A stretch of 25,852 nt of DNA from JBFELU01 sp041572755 (GCA_041572755.1 JBFFRY010000031.1:1-25852); one strand, 5' to 3'; counted from the first letter of the stretch, positions 16,020 through 23,595 are shown. A program made the numbers and translations. Notes: a model not told the origin generated them from the sequence alone.

Positions 16020-16550
16020 CTAGTTGATCGACACCAGCTCGATCTCGAACGTGAGGGCCTCGCCGGCCAGCGGGTGGTTGGCGTCGATGCGAACCACCTC
16101 ATCGGTGATCTCCAGCACCGTCCCGACACCGCCGTTGGCGAACTGCACCTGACCTCCGACGGCGATGTCGTCGGGAGCGTCCGATCTCGGGAACTCGAGG
16201 ACCAGCTCAGGGTCGACCTCGCCGTAGGCATCGGCCGGCTCGATGCGGACCGTTCGGCTCTCCCCGGCGGCGAGGCCGCGAACCGCCTCATCGAAGCCGG
16301 GGATCACCTGCCCGCTCCCCACCACGAAGGCCAGCGGCCCCCGATCCCGTGAAGAGTCGAACTCGGTGCCGTCGTCGAGTGTTCCGGTGTAGTGGACCTC
16401 GACTGAATCGCCGTCCTGCGCCACGTCACCGGATCCGCCGCCCGGGGTCTCCACAGTGGTGGCGGTGTCGTCATCGTCGCCGCAGGCGGCGAGCAGCATG
16501 ATGATCGCCAGGGGGACGGCGAGGAACGAGACGGAATGCCGATTCTTCAT
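16020..16550 (-). CDS. FKBP-type peptidyl-prolyl isomerase lipoprotein (SlyD-like arrangement)
   Basis: 176 residues. The signal peptide has lipobox LAAC (Cys23), followed by GDDDDTATT and a Gly/Ser linker. The FKBP domain starts at about 48: VEVHYTGTLDDGTEFDSS (50-67), GPLAFVVGSGQVIPGFDEAV (71-90), GLAAGESRTVRIEPADAYGE (92-111). Residues about 112-150 form an insert like the IF chaperone flap of SlyD, and the chain closes with DANHPLAGEALTFEIELVSI, the SlyD-type ending. It should catalyse proline isomerisation and assist folding of exported proteins at the outer face of the membrane. The metal-binding His/Cys tail of E. coli SlyD is absent. ATG 16550 alone gives a signal peptide; purine-rich GGTCCCCC sequence upstream is a weak ribosome site. 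Confidence 0.9.
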   Translation of the reverse strand: MKNRHSVSFLAVPLAIIMLLAACGDDDDTATTVETPGGGSGDVAQDGDSVEVHYTGTLDDGTEFDSSRDRGPLAFVVGSGQVIPGFDEAVRGLAAGESRTVRIEPADAYGEVDPELVLEFPRSDAPDDIAVGGQVQFANGGVGTVLEITDEVVRIDANHPLAGEALTFEIELVSIN

Positions 16551-16606
16551 GGGGGACCTTCCCGAGGGGAGGGCACACTCTACGGCCATTCGGTGAATGG
16601 CACGCA

Positions 16607-16633
16607 GCAAGCCCCGCCGGAGGCGGGGCTTGC
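16607..16633 (-). terminator. intrinsic terminator after the dodecin gene
   Basis: Perfect 12-bp stem GCAAGCCCCGCC / GGCGGGGCTTGC with a three-base loop, 17 bases beyond the dodecin stop at 16651. No strong T tract follows. It separates the dodecin gene from the FKBP gene start at 16550. Confidence 0.75.
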
Positions 16634-16650
16634 GTTGCAACCTCGCGGAT

Positions 16651-16866
16651 CTACTGGACTGCGAACGCCAGCTTGCAGGTGGCGTTGTAGCGCACGACCT
16701 TGTTCTCGTCGACGCGGGCCGTGAACGCCACGACCTCGACACCGGTGATGCCCTTGACGCTCTCGGAGGCCTTCTTCACCGCCTGCTCGACGGCGTCTTC
16801 CCACGACTTCTCGGAAACGCCGATGATCTCGATGACCTTGACGGCGCCCTTGTCGATGTAACTCAC
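16651..16866 (-). CDS. dodecin-family flavin-binding protein
   Basis: 71 residues, standard dodecin length. Family features are VKVIEIIGVSEKSWEDAVEQ, the helix VKKASESVKGITGVEVVAF, and the closing strands VDENKVVRYNATCKLAFAV. Dodecins assemble as hollow dodecamers that bind flavins (FMN, riboflavin) or related ligands, for storage or protection against flavin photochemistry. The Trp24 in KSWEDA sits near the position of the flavin-stacking Trp in bacterial dodecins only loosely, so ligand binding is uncertain. GTG 16866 is chosen because GAGGAG lies five bases upstream; GTG 16872 overlaps that site. It lies downstream of the dgt-type gene on the same strand with 55 bases between. Confidence 0.88.
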   Translation of the reverse strand: MSYIDKGAVKVIEIIGVSEKSWEDAVEQAVKKASESVKGITGVEVVAFTARVDENKVVRYNATCKLAFAVQ

Positions 16867-16921
16867 GAACACTCCTCATTCTCGGGACTGGGCTGATGGT
16901 ACCGGGAACGCTGGTTCCGTC

Positions 16922-17917
16922 TCAGACGGGCGCCCCGGTGATCCGGGCGAACTCGCGGAGAGCAAAACGGTCCGTCATGCCGGACACGTAGTCGATGGCC
17001 TGCGTCAGGGTGTCGGCTTCAGCGTGACGGTACGTCTCGGGGACCTCGCCGGGGTGGGCGAGGTAGTGGTCGACCAGGCCTCGGATCACCGTGATCGCCC
17101 GTTGCCGCTGCTCCTCGGCTTCGGGACGGAGATAGACCCGTTCGAACATGAAGTCCCGCAACTCGGTCATGGCGTCGAGCGCCTCGGGAGCCATGTCGAC
17201 CTTTCCCTTGACCAACGAGCCGTCGACGACCGCATCGATCATCGTGGCGATCCACTCGCTCCCCGGTGCGCCGAACGTGACGAGGCTCCGCGAGGGAAGG
17301 TCTGCGGGGGCGATGACCCTCGCCCTGATGGCATCCTCCACGTCATGGGTGAGGTAGGCGATGCGGTCGGCAAACCGGCACAGGAACCCCTCGGGGGAAC
17401 CCGGTGGTGGTTCGATCTTCCAGGAGTGGGCTCGAATCCCGTCGATGGCCTCTCCGGTGAGGTTGAGGGGTTCGAGGATCTCGAAGACACGCACGCTCTG
17501 GGCGGCGTGATGCCACTCCCCGTCGACGTAGGGGGTGAGGGCGTCCTCGCCGGTGTGACCGAACGGCGAGTGGCCCACATCGTGGCCGAGACAGATGGCC
17601 TCGGTGAGGTCCTCGTTGAGGGCGAGCCGGAGCGCAAGCGACCGGCCCACCTGGGTCACCTGCAAGGTGTGGGTGAGCCGGGTGACGAAGTGGTCGCCGT
17701 CGGGGTTGATGAAGACCTGGGTCTTGTGCTTGAGGCGGCGGAACGCCTTGGCGTGCAGGATCCGATCCCGGTCTCGCTGGAACGCCGTGCGGTGAGGATC
17801 GGGGCGTTCCGGTGCCTTCCTCCCGATCGAATCGACGGCCCTGGTGGCGCCCGGTGCCAGGTGATCCGCTTCGTACCGTTCCCGGTCGGAGCGGCCGCGG
17901 CGGATGAACTCAGCCAC
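16922..17917 (-). CDS. dgt: deoxyguanosinetriphosphate triphosphohydrolase family (HD domain)
   Basis: 331 residues, matching the shorter actinobacterial class of dNTP triphosphohydrolases. The HD metal site is complete: His83 in RLTHT, His112-Asp113 in GHDVGHSPFGHTGED (with catalytic-type His117), and Asp184 in FADRIAYLTHDVEDA. The N-terminal HRTAFQRDRDRILHAKAFRR and KHKTQVF are typical. The reaction is dNTP to deoxynucleoside plus tripolyphosphate, in the cytoplasm; nucleotide preference cannot be read from sequence. The GTG start at 17917 overlaps the end of the upstream permease gene by 8 bases, so it is probably translationally coupled to the transporter operon, an unusual setting for dgt, which in actinobacteria is often near dnaG. 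The N-terminal extension to 17971 in the same frame lies inside the permease and is not used. Confidence 0.92.
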   Translation of the reverse strand: MAEFIRRGRSDRERYEADHLAPGATRAVDSIGRKAPERPDPHRTAFQRDRDRILHAKAFRRLKHKTQVFINPDGDHFVTRLTHTLQVTQVGRSLALRLALNEDLTEAICLGHDVGHSPFGHTGEDALTPYVDGEWHHAAQSVRVFEILEPLNLTGEAIDGIRAHSWKIEPPPGSPEGFLCRFADRIAYLTHDVEDAIRARVIAPADLPSRSLVTFGAPGSEWIATMIDAVVDGSLVKGKVDMAPEALDAMTELRDFMFERVYLRPEAEEQRQRAITVIRGLVDHYLAHPGEVPETYRHAEADTLTQAIDYVSGMTDRFALREFARITGAPV

Positions 17918-18884
17918 CGAGGATGCTGGTGTCGACCTGGAGCTGGCGCAGCAGGAACACCACGAACGCACCCGCCAGTACCAGCCCGGTGATCACGAGC
18001 CCCCGCTGCCATCCGTTGAGGCCGAAGAAGCGGGTGACCGGGCCCTTCTCCGGCTCTCCGCTGATGATCCGGCGCCGCACCCGGGCCGAGATCATGTCGA
18101 CCAGCAACACCGCGGCGATCGTGAGGAACAGCACGGTGCCGGCCCGGCCGAAGTCCCTGAACCGCAGCTGGGCGACCAACTCGGCGCCCACCCCGCCGGC
18201 GCCCACCACGCCGAGTACGGCCGAGGCGCGAATGTTGATCTCGAAGCGATACAGCCAGTAGGCGATGATGTTGGGCATCACCTGAGGGATCACCGCAAAG
18301 CGGATCCGGGTGATCCGGCCGCCACCGACGGACGCCACTGCTTCGACGGGACCCTCGTCGATGCCTTCGATCACCTCGGACGACAGTTTGCCGAGGGTGC
18401 CGATCGAGTGGATGCCGAGCGCCAGGGTCCCGGTCCAGGCGCCCAGGCCGGTGATCGGGATGAGCACCATCGCCACCAGCAGCTCGGGGATCGCCCGGAT
18501 CGCATTGAGCACCTGGCGGATTCCGGTATTGACCCAGGTCGGGGTCATGTTCTTGGCCGCGAAGAAGGCCAGGGGGAAGGAGAAGAGCGCCCCGATCATC
18601 GTGCCGATCCAGGCGATGAAGATCGATTCCATGATCTTGGGGAGCGCCCGCTGGACCGCCTCTGGGCTCAGGTCGGGCGGGAAGAGTCGGTGCACGATGT
18701 TCCAGATGTCACCCGGAGCGTCGAGGATGCGCTCGCCGGAGATGTTGAGCCCGGTCGCCGACCAGATGGCGGGGATGATGACGGCGATCGCAATGCCCCA
18801 CCGGAACAACCGCGGCCCCAGCGGCGGCTTGGGTCGCCCCATCGGGTTGTCGCTGTGATCGAGGAGGAGGGTCGGCTCGTCCAT
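17910..18884 (-). CDS. phnE: PhnE-type ABC transporter permease (second copy)
   Basis: 324 residues. After a hydrophilic N-terminus there is one TM (about 28-46), a short outer region (LFPPDLSPEAVQRALPKIMES), then the permease core: IGTMIGALFSFPLAFFAAKN, RAIPELLVAMVLIP, GTLALGIHSIGTLGKLSSEVIEGID, and the EAA-type coupling loop EAVASVGGGRITRIRFAVIPQ. It ends with INIRASAVLGVVGAGGVGAEL and two further TMs. All are hallmarks of the phosphonate/phosphite permease family. It should pair with the other PhnE-type subunit and the PhnC ATPase in the membrane. The ATG at 18884 overlaps the upstream stop by one base (TGATG), after AGGAGG; a GTG three bases earlier is possible. Its end overlaps the dGTPase gene. 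Confidence 0.9.
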   Translation of the reverse strand: MDEPTLLLDHSDNPMGRPKPPLGPRLFRWGIAIAVIIPAIWSATGLNISGERILDAPGDIWNIVHRLFPPDLSPEAVQRALPKIMESIFIAWIGTMIGALFSFPLAFFAAKNMTPTWVNTGIRQVLNAIRAIPELLVAMVLIPITGLGAWTGTLALGIHSIGTLGKLSSEVIEGIDEGPVEAVASVGGGRITRIRFAVIPQVMPNIIAYWLYRFEINIRASAVLGVVGAGGVGAELVAQLRFRDFGRAGTVLFLTIAAVLLVDMISARVRRRIISGEPEKGPVTRFFGLNGWQRGLVITGLVLAGAFVVFLLRQLQVDTSILGG

Positions 18885-20239
18885 CACACCAGCCTCCTCC
18901 GCAACGCCACGCTGATCTGTTCGATCACGAACACGATCACGAAGATCACGGTGACGATGGCCAGGACGCGATCGAAGCGGAAGAACGACCGCTGCGCCTC
19001 CAGGACCCGCCCGATACCGCCGGCGCCGACGATGCCCAGGACGACCGAGGCGCGAATGTTGATCTCAAAGATGTAGAGGGCGTAGGCCACGTAGTTGGGC
19101 AGCACCTGGGGAAGCACCGAGGCGCGGATCGCCGGGTAGTGGCTGGACCCGGTGGCCCGGGCGGCCTCGAGGGGCCGCTCGTCGACCGCATCGATGGTCT
19201 CCGAGAGCAGCTTCGACATGATCGCCAACGAGAACATGATGAGGGCGAGTGTCCCGGCGAACGGCCCGATTCCGACCGAGGTGGCGAAGAGCATCGCCCA
19301 GAAGAGGTCGGGGATCGTCCGGATCACGTTCATGAAGCCCTTCGATGAGTAGTAGAGCGGGCGGGAGGGAGCGGTGATGCGCGACGCGTTGAAGGCCAGC
19401 GGGAGCGCCAGGCCACAGCCGATGACGCAGGAGATGATGGCGATTCGGAAGGTCTCGACGAGCGGATTGCCCCGGGTGGCCGATCCGAACTCCCACGAGG
19501 GGAACCACCACCAGTCGCCGTCCCCGATGGCCCACGCGAAGTCGGGCGGCCAGAAGTTGGGGACCTCGGTGATGTTGGCGACGTTGCGGACCAGTCCGGG
19601 GAGGGTGAAGCCGACCTGAGCCGCGGCGTAGACGGTCAGGTAGAGGACCGAGGTGACGACGATCACGGCATGGAGCCCGCTCATGGCCGACAGCACCGCC
19701 CCCCCGCCGATGAGACCCACGGCGAGGCCGGCGAAGGCGTAGGTGCCGACCCCGAAACCGATGGGATCACCGACCACCGTCTCCAGGGGCTGGAGGATGT
19801 CGTAGGCAACCGCCGCCGGCACGGCGAGGAGGCCGGCCCCGGCCCACGCCACCGCCACGTTGACCGCCTTGGCGATGCCGCCTTTGCGGCGGACCATCAC
19901 GATTCCCGCTCCCACCCCGGCGACCGCCCAGGCCCCGGCGAACTTCAGAGCCAGGTTGGGGGTCAGGGATTCGGGGGTGTCGGGGAGCGTGATGGTGGCC
20001 GCCACCGTCGCCCCGACCGAAGCGGCGATTGCGATCCCGGCATCGATGGGATCGAGAGGATGTCCCGCCAAGCGGAGGGCGGCGACGAGACCTGCGCCGC
20101 CGACGAGGCCCCAGAGGACCCCTCCCGCCACGTCGCCGAGGAACCCGCCGATGGTGAAAGCGGCCGCCACCAGCAACAGCGGCGGCACCAGGGTGACGGC
20201 CCGGCGGGGAGCCTCGGGCCGCACCTGCGCTGTGGTCAC
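18884..20239 (-). CDS. phnE: PhnE-type ABC transporter permease with a large extra N-terminal membrane domain
   Basis: 451 residues, whereas PhnE proteins are usually about 260-290. The canonical core is roughly 186-451: VPNFWPPDFAWAIG, PLVETFRIAIISCVIGCGLA, SSKGFMNVIRTIPDLFWAML, SKLLSETIDAVDERPLEAAR with the EAA loop (EAARATGSSHYPAIRASVLP), and NIRASVVLGIVGAGGIG. The extra 185 residues hold about six hydrophobic segments (about 15-36, 38-58, 65-85, 99-116, 123-146, 160-184) with a short loop carrying PDTPESLTPN. The extension is not itself recognisable as a known domain. GTG 20239 overlaps the phnC stop as GTGA, so translation is coupled and this long form is almost certainly the one made. 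It likely forms a heterodimer with the 17910-18884 product. Confidence 0.88.
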   Translation of the reverse strand: MTTAQVRPEAPRRAVTLVPPLLLVAAAFTIGGFLGDVAGGVLWGLVGGAGLVAALRLAGHPLDPIDAGIAIAASVGATVAATITLPDTPESLTPNLALKFAGAWAVAGVGAGIVMVRRKGGIAKAVNVAVAWAGAGLLAVPAAVAYDILQPLETVVGDPIGFGVGTYAFAGLAVGLIGGGAVLSAMSGLHAVIVVTSVLYLTVYAAAQVGFTLPGLVRNVANITEVPNFWPPDFAWAIGDGDWWWFPSWEFGSATRGNPLVETFRIAIISCVIGCGLALPLAFNASRITAPSRPLYYSSKGFMNVIRTIPDLFWAMLFATSVGIGPFAGTLALIMFSLAIMSKLLSETIDAVDERPLEAARATGSSHYPAIRASVLPQVLPNYVAYALYIFEINIRASVVLGIVGAGGIGRVLEAQRSFFRFDRVLAIVTVIFVIVFVIEQISVALRRRLV

Positions 20240-21009
20240 AGTTCGGCGCCTTCGAGGAGATCGTCGGGGGTGACGGCGCGACCGTAGATGCCGCGGAAGG
20301 TCTCCTCGTCGACGTCCTTGATGTCGCCGTCGTACACCATCTCGCCGTCCTTGAGCCCGATGAGACGCTTGCCGTAGGACCGAGCGAGGTCGAGGAAGTG
20401 GAGGTTGATGATCGTGGTGATGCCCAGGTCGCGGTTGATGCGGCGCAGATCGCGCATGACCGTGTGCGAGGTGACCGGATCGAGGGATGCCACCGGCTCG
20501 TCGGCGAGCAGCACCTGGGGCTGCTGGGCCAGCGCCCGGGCGATGCCGACCCGCTGCTGCTGGCCTCCAGAGAGGTTGGATGCCCTGATGTAGGCCTTCT
20601 CGACGATCTCCACCCGTTCCAGGGCTTGGAGAGCGATCTCCTTGTCGTCGGGAGGCCAGATGCCGAGCATCGATCGCCATCGGGGCACCTTGGAGAGTCG
20701 GCCCATCAGGGCGTTGTTGATGACCGTGGTTCGGTAGACGAGATTGAATGTCTGAAAGATCATCCCGATCCCGGAGCGCAGGTCACGCAGCTCCTTGTGA
20801 GAGGCGCCCCGCACCTCTTGCCCGTTGACCCGGACGGATCCGGCGGTGATCGGCACGAAGCCGTTGATGGCTCGCAGGAGGGTCGACTTGCCGGCCCCAG
20901 AGAGCCCGACGATCACGAGCAACTCACCCTGCTCGATCTGGAGTGAGACGTTCTTGAGGGCTTTGAGGCCCCCGGGGTAGGTCACATCGACGTTCTCGAA
21001 TTCGATCAT
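20236..21009 (-). CDS. phnC: PhnC-type ABC transporter ATPase
   Basis: 257 residues. It begins MIEFENVDVTYPGG; the Walker A motif GLSGAGKST is at 35-43, the Q-loop Gln at about 86 in GMIFQTFNL, the signature LSGGQ at 146-150, Walker B VLLADEP at 166-172 and the D-loop SLDP just after. The H-loop is NLHFLD. The KVPRWRSMLGIWPPDDKE insert after LMGRLS is typical of phosphonate-family ATPases. It energises import through the two PhnE-type permeases. ATG 21009 is chosen; an in-frame start at 21054 would lie in the hairpin upstream. It overlaps the next gene by 4 bases and is separated from the receptor gene by a stable hairpin. Confidence 0.93.
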   Translation of the reverse strand: MIEFENVDVTYPGGLKALKNVSLQIEQGELLVIVGLSGAGKSTLLRAINGFVPITAGSVRVNGQEVRGASHKELRDLRSGIGMIFQTFNLVYRTTVINNALMGRLSKVPRWRSMLGIWPPDDKEIALQALERVEIVEKAYIRASNLSGGQQQRVGIARALAQQPQVLLADEPVASLDPVTSHTVMRDLRRINRDLGITTIINLHFLDLARSYGKRLIGLKDGEMVYDGDIKDVDEETFRGIYGRAVTPDDLLEGAEL

Positions 21010-21022
21010 GGGTACTCCGGTG

Positions 21023-21056
21023 GTTTGGGGACCGCCCCGAAGGGCGGCCCCCAAAC
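21023..21056 (-). terminator. intercistronic hairpin between receptor and ATPase genes (attenuator or mRNA stabiliser)
   Basis: A 15-bp stem with one A-C mismatch (GTTTGGGGACCGCCC / GGGCGGCCCCCAAAC) and a four-base loop fills most of the gap between the receptor stop (21069) and the phnC start (21009). There is no good T tract. In ABC import operons such hairpins after the receptor gene commonly raise receptor levels over the membrane parts by partial termination or by 3' protection; that role is inferred here. Confidence 0.65.
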
Positions 21057-21068
21057 GTCAGCCGGTTC

Positions 21069-22913
21069 CTACGCGAACCCGAGCAATGCGATGGCGTCGG
21101 CGATCGCCTCCATCGAGGTCGGATCGGGCCGGGTGATGTCGGTCCAGCTGTAGAGCTGGTCCATCACTGCCTCGCCTTCTTCAGTTGCGATGTAGTCGGC
21201 GATGGCGTCGAAGAACGCCGCCTTCAGCGAATCGGGGAGATCCGCCCTCACCGCGATCACATCGTTGGCGATGTCGGGGGTGAGGTTGAACACGATCACC
21301 TTCTCGCCCACGTCCGGGAGTTCCTCCCTGACGGAGCGGCGAGCATCGTCGAACGACAGGCCGATGTCGGCATCGCCGTTGTAGACCGCCGTCACCGCGG
21401 CATCGTGGCCACCGGTGAAGATCGACTCGTACTGATCATCGGTGATCCCGAGATTCAGCAGCTGCACCGTCGGGAAGATGAATCCCGAGGTGGAGGTCTC
21501 GGTCGTGAAGGCGATCGTCTTGCCGATCACGGACTCGAGCGACGCCTCACACGCGTAGCCCTCGGACACTGTGTCGTCGCGGGTGTCGTCACCGTTGTAC
21601 CCCACTTGGAGGGCCACCGTCTCGGTGGGTCCCAAGAGGGTCGGCACGCCGGTGGCGAGTCGTTCCCCGGTGTCCGGGTCCAGGTTCTCGAAGGCTCCGG
21701 GAACCGGGTCGCTGGCGCAGATGCTCGGATCGTTGGTGAACCACTGGCCGTGGTAGGTACCGGATCCGAACCGCTCCGACTGGGCCACCAGCTCGAGCTC
21801 GCCGGGGAAGGCCTGTTCGGCCAGCACGTAGCCGGCGGGACCGAACGCTCCGAAGTCGGCTTGTCCGGTGCCCATCGCCACGCCGAGGCCGGTGTAGTCG
21901 GTGGTCACCAGACCCTGGACCTCGATCTTGAGGGCGTCGGCGAGGACTGCGGCGAAGGTGTCGACCTCGTCCTGCAGTTCCTCGACGTCCTGGCTCGGGA
22001 CGAACCCGAACACGATGCTGTCCGGCCAATCGGGCAGCGGGAAAGCCTGCGGGGCAGGAGCCTCGTAGAGCACGCTGCCGGCCGGGGCCGTGAACCAGGT
22101 GTCGTAGATCTGCTGGTAGGTGCCGTCGGCGAGCATGTCGCTCAGGGCCGCATCGAGTGCCGCCAGCAGATCGGCGTTCTCCGGGTTGACCGGGAAGCCG
22201 AAGTACTCGTTGGTGTCGATGATGTCGGCGACCCTCAGACCGGGCCGGTTGCCGACCTCTTCCACAGCGGAAGGCTCGTCGAAGATCACACCGGTCACCT
22301 GGCCGCCCTCGAGGGAGTTGTAGGTGTCGGCGGCCCCGGGGAACTCCCGGACCTCGACGCCGTTCGGTGCCAGGTTCTCGACCGCCCAATCGCGCCCGGT
22401 GGTACCGGTCTGCACGGCCACCGAGTCACCCTCACCGAGGTCATCGACCGAGCCGATGCCCGGGGTGAAGTTGTCGTTGACCGTCAGCGCCTGCTGCGCC
22501 AGGTAGTACGGCTGGGTGAAGTTCACCTGCTCGGCCCGCTCCGGGGTGATCGTGGTGCCGGAGGCGACCATGTCGAACCGCCCGGTGGCCAGCTGGGTGA
22601 AGATCGTGTCGAAATCGGTATCGATCCACTCGGTCTCGAAACCGACCCTTCTTGCCATTTCGTTCACGAGATCGGCATCGAACCCGATGACCTCGCCCGA
22701 GGCGTCGAAATCCTCGAACGGTGGCCAGGGGATGTCCGATCCCACCGTGATCACGCCTGGGTTGATCGTCTCGATCCCCATGGCTTCGGTGGTCGTGGCC
22801 GCGGCCGTCGTGGCCGTCGCCTCAGTGGTCTCCGCTGCGTCGTCGTCGTCGCCACAGGCCGATACGACCAGGGCGAACACGACAAACAGAGGGAGAAGCC
22901 TGCGTAGTCGCAT
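21069..22913 (-). CDS. chimeric substrate-binding lipoprotein: SBP_bac_3 (amino acid) module + PhnD (phosphonate) module
   Basis: 614 residues. Lipobox SAC (Cys20), then GDDDD and a Thr/Ala linker to about 50. Residues ~53-275 are a complete family-3 amino-acid receptor: VGSDIPWPPFEDFD, GFDADLVNEMARRVG, TIFTQLATGRFDMVASGTTI, TPERAEQVNFTQPYYLA, ending GTYQQIYDTWF. Arg126 and Asp212, at the places that bind the alpha-carboxylate and alpha-amino groups in HisJ-like proteins, are kept. Residues ~299-590 are a PhnD-type receptor: VTTDYTGLGVAMGTGQADFG (Tyr340), FGPAGYVLAEQ (357-367), and the phosphonate-binding helix start STSG (474-477) in TSTSGFIFPTVQL, then DADIGLSFDDARR. Each module alone would be full length for its family. 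It is the receptor for the PhnC/PhnE genes downstream. ATG 22913 follows AGGAG. The ligand is unknown: an amino-bearing phosphonate, two separate ligands, or something else. Confidence 0.9.
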   Translation of the reverse strand: MRLRRLLPLFVVFALVVSACGDDDDAAETTEATATTAAATTTEAMGIETINPGVITVGSDIPWPPFEDFDASGEVIGFDADLVNEMARRVGFETEWIDTDFDTIFTQLATGRFDMVASGTTITPERAEQVNFTQPYYLAQQALTVNDNFTPGIGSVDDLGEGDSVAVQTGTTGRDWAVENLAPNGVEVREFPGAADTYNSLEGGQVTGVIFDEPSAVEEVGNRPGLRVADIIDTNEYFGFPVNPENADLLAALDAALSDMLADGTYQQIYDTWFTAPAGSVLYEAPAPQAFPLPDWPDSIVFGFVPSQDVEELQDEVDTFAAVLADALKIEVQGLVTTDYTGLGVAMGTGQADFGAFGPAGYVLAEQAFPGELELVAQSERFGSGTYHGQWFTNDPSICASDPVPGAFENLDPDTGERLATGVPTLLGPTETVALQVGYNGDDTRDDTVSEGYACEASLESVIGKTIAFTTETSTSGFIFPTVQLLNLGITDDQYESIFTGGHDAAVTAVYNGDADIGLSFDDARRSVREELPDVGEKVIVFNLTPDIANDVIAVRADLPDSLKAAFFDAIADYIATEEGEAVMDQLYSWTDITRPDPTSMEAIADAIALLGFA

Positions 22914-22931
22914 AGTCCCTAACTCCTAAGT

Positions 22932-22941
22932 TTGGCGCCAA
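22932..22941. promoter_or_regulatory. 10-base palindrome upstream of the receptor gene
   Basis: TTGGCGCCAA is perfectly palindromic and lies 18-28 bases upstream of the receptor ATG, just before its ribosome binding site. Two GCGAAGG copies follow at 22942 and 22972, 30 bases apart. It may be an operator, but short GC palindromes are common in such DNA. Confidence 0.25.
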
Positions 22942-22981
22942 GCGAAGGATGGGGAAGACCTCCCTCGCCGTGCGAAGGCTA

Positions 22982-23560
22982 TCACCCGGCGGCGTTTCGT
23001 GACTGGGCCGAAAGCCCCTCCACCATTTCCTCGAATTGCGGCCAGTCGCCGATGTCGCGGACGCCGGGGACGGGACCGTTCCAGGGCCGCACGAATCGGC
23101 ACATCACCGCCTCGGGCCGGGCCCGGTGAATGGCTGTGATCTGGTGGGGGGCGTCGTCCAGGTAGACGTCGCAGGGAACCCGCCACTTCTCGGCGAGCAT
23201 GTGGACCTCACGGGTCGGGATGCGATGCTCGGCGATCCAGGCGAACGTGTCGTGCACCGCCCATTCCGGCTTGGTGGTGAGTATCACGATCTCGTGGCCC
23301 GCCTCCCCGAGATGCTGCAGGGTCGGCACGGCTCGCTCATAGGTCTCGAGGTGCCGAAACACGCTGCCGTTGCCGTGTCCCCCGGCCCAGTGCCAGAAGC
23401 CCTCGGCGTCCGGGAAGTGGGTGAGTTCGTGGAGCCCGCCCCAAACCCGGACCGCGTCGAGCGGTACGTCGGCTCCGAACTCCTCGTTGTATTGGGAGAT
23501 CCACCCTGCATTGAAATCGGCGACGACGCCGTCGAGGTCGATACCGAGTCGGAGATGCAC
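22982..23560 (-). CDS. HAD-superfamily 5'(3')-deoxyribonucleotidase-like protein (NT5C type)
   Basis: 192 residues. HAD motif I is DLDGVVAD (8-15; nucleophile Asp8, Asp10), motif II ILTTKP (Thr95/Thr96), a motif III Lys in MLAEKWRV (Lys125 or nearby) and motif IV DVYLDDAP (Asp135/136). The ~80-residue helical cap between motifs I and II (NEEFGADVPLDAVRVWGG, then FWHWAG) matches the type C1 cap of NT5C-like nucleotidases, which dephosphorylate deoxynucleoside monophosphates in the cytoplasm. Exact substrate not readable. Start is a GTG at 23560 giving VHLRLGIDLDG; the ribosome site is weak. It precedes the receptor gene by 68 bases on the same strand, so it may head the transporter operon, and it is divergent from the NrtR-like gene with 35 bases between starts. 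Confidence 0.8.
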   Translation of the reverse strand: MHLRLGIDLDGVVADFNAGWISQYNEEFGADVPLDAVRVWGGLHELTHFPDAEGFWHWAGGHGNGSVFRHLETYERAVPTLQHLGEAGHEIVILTTKPEWAVHDTFAWIAEHRIPTREVHMLAEKWRVPCDVYLDDAPHQITAIHRARPEAVMCRFVRPWNGPVPGVRDIGDWPQFEEMVEGLSAQSRNAAG

Positions 23561-23595
23561 GGGCGGGATTGTACGGCCCCGGGGGAGGGGTACCG

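Noticed and set aside
17428..17448. GGCTCGAATCCC resembling a tRNA T-arm
   Set aside because: No anticodon arm or acceptor stem can be drawn around it, and it lies inside the dGTPase coding sequence (IRAHSW).
21405..22907. 500-residue open frame antisense to the chimeric receptor
   Set aside because: Composition is that of a GC shadow (Gly/Val/Arg/His runs), no recognisable motif, and the minus strand has two complete binding modules.
16922..23560. A complete phosphonate catabolic operon
   Set aside because: No C-P lyase, phosphonatase or phosphite dehydrogenase gene is visible; only the transport part resembles phn.
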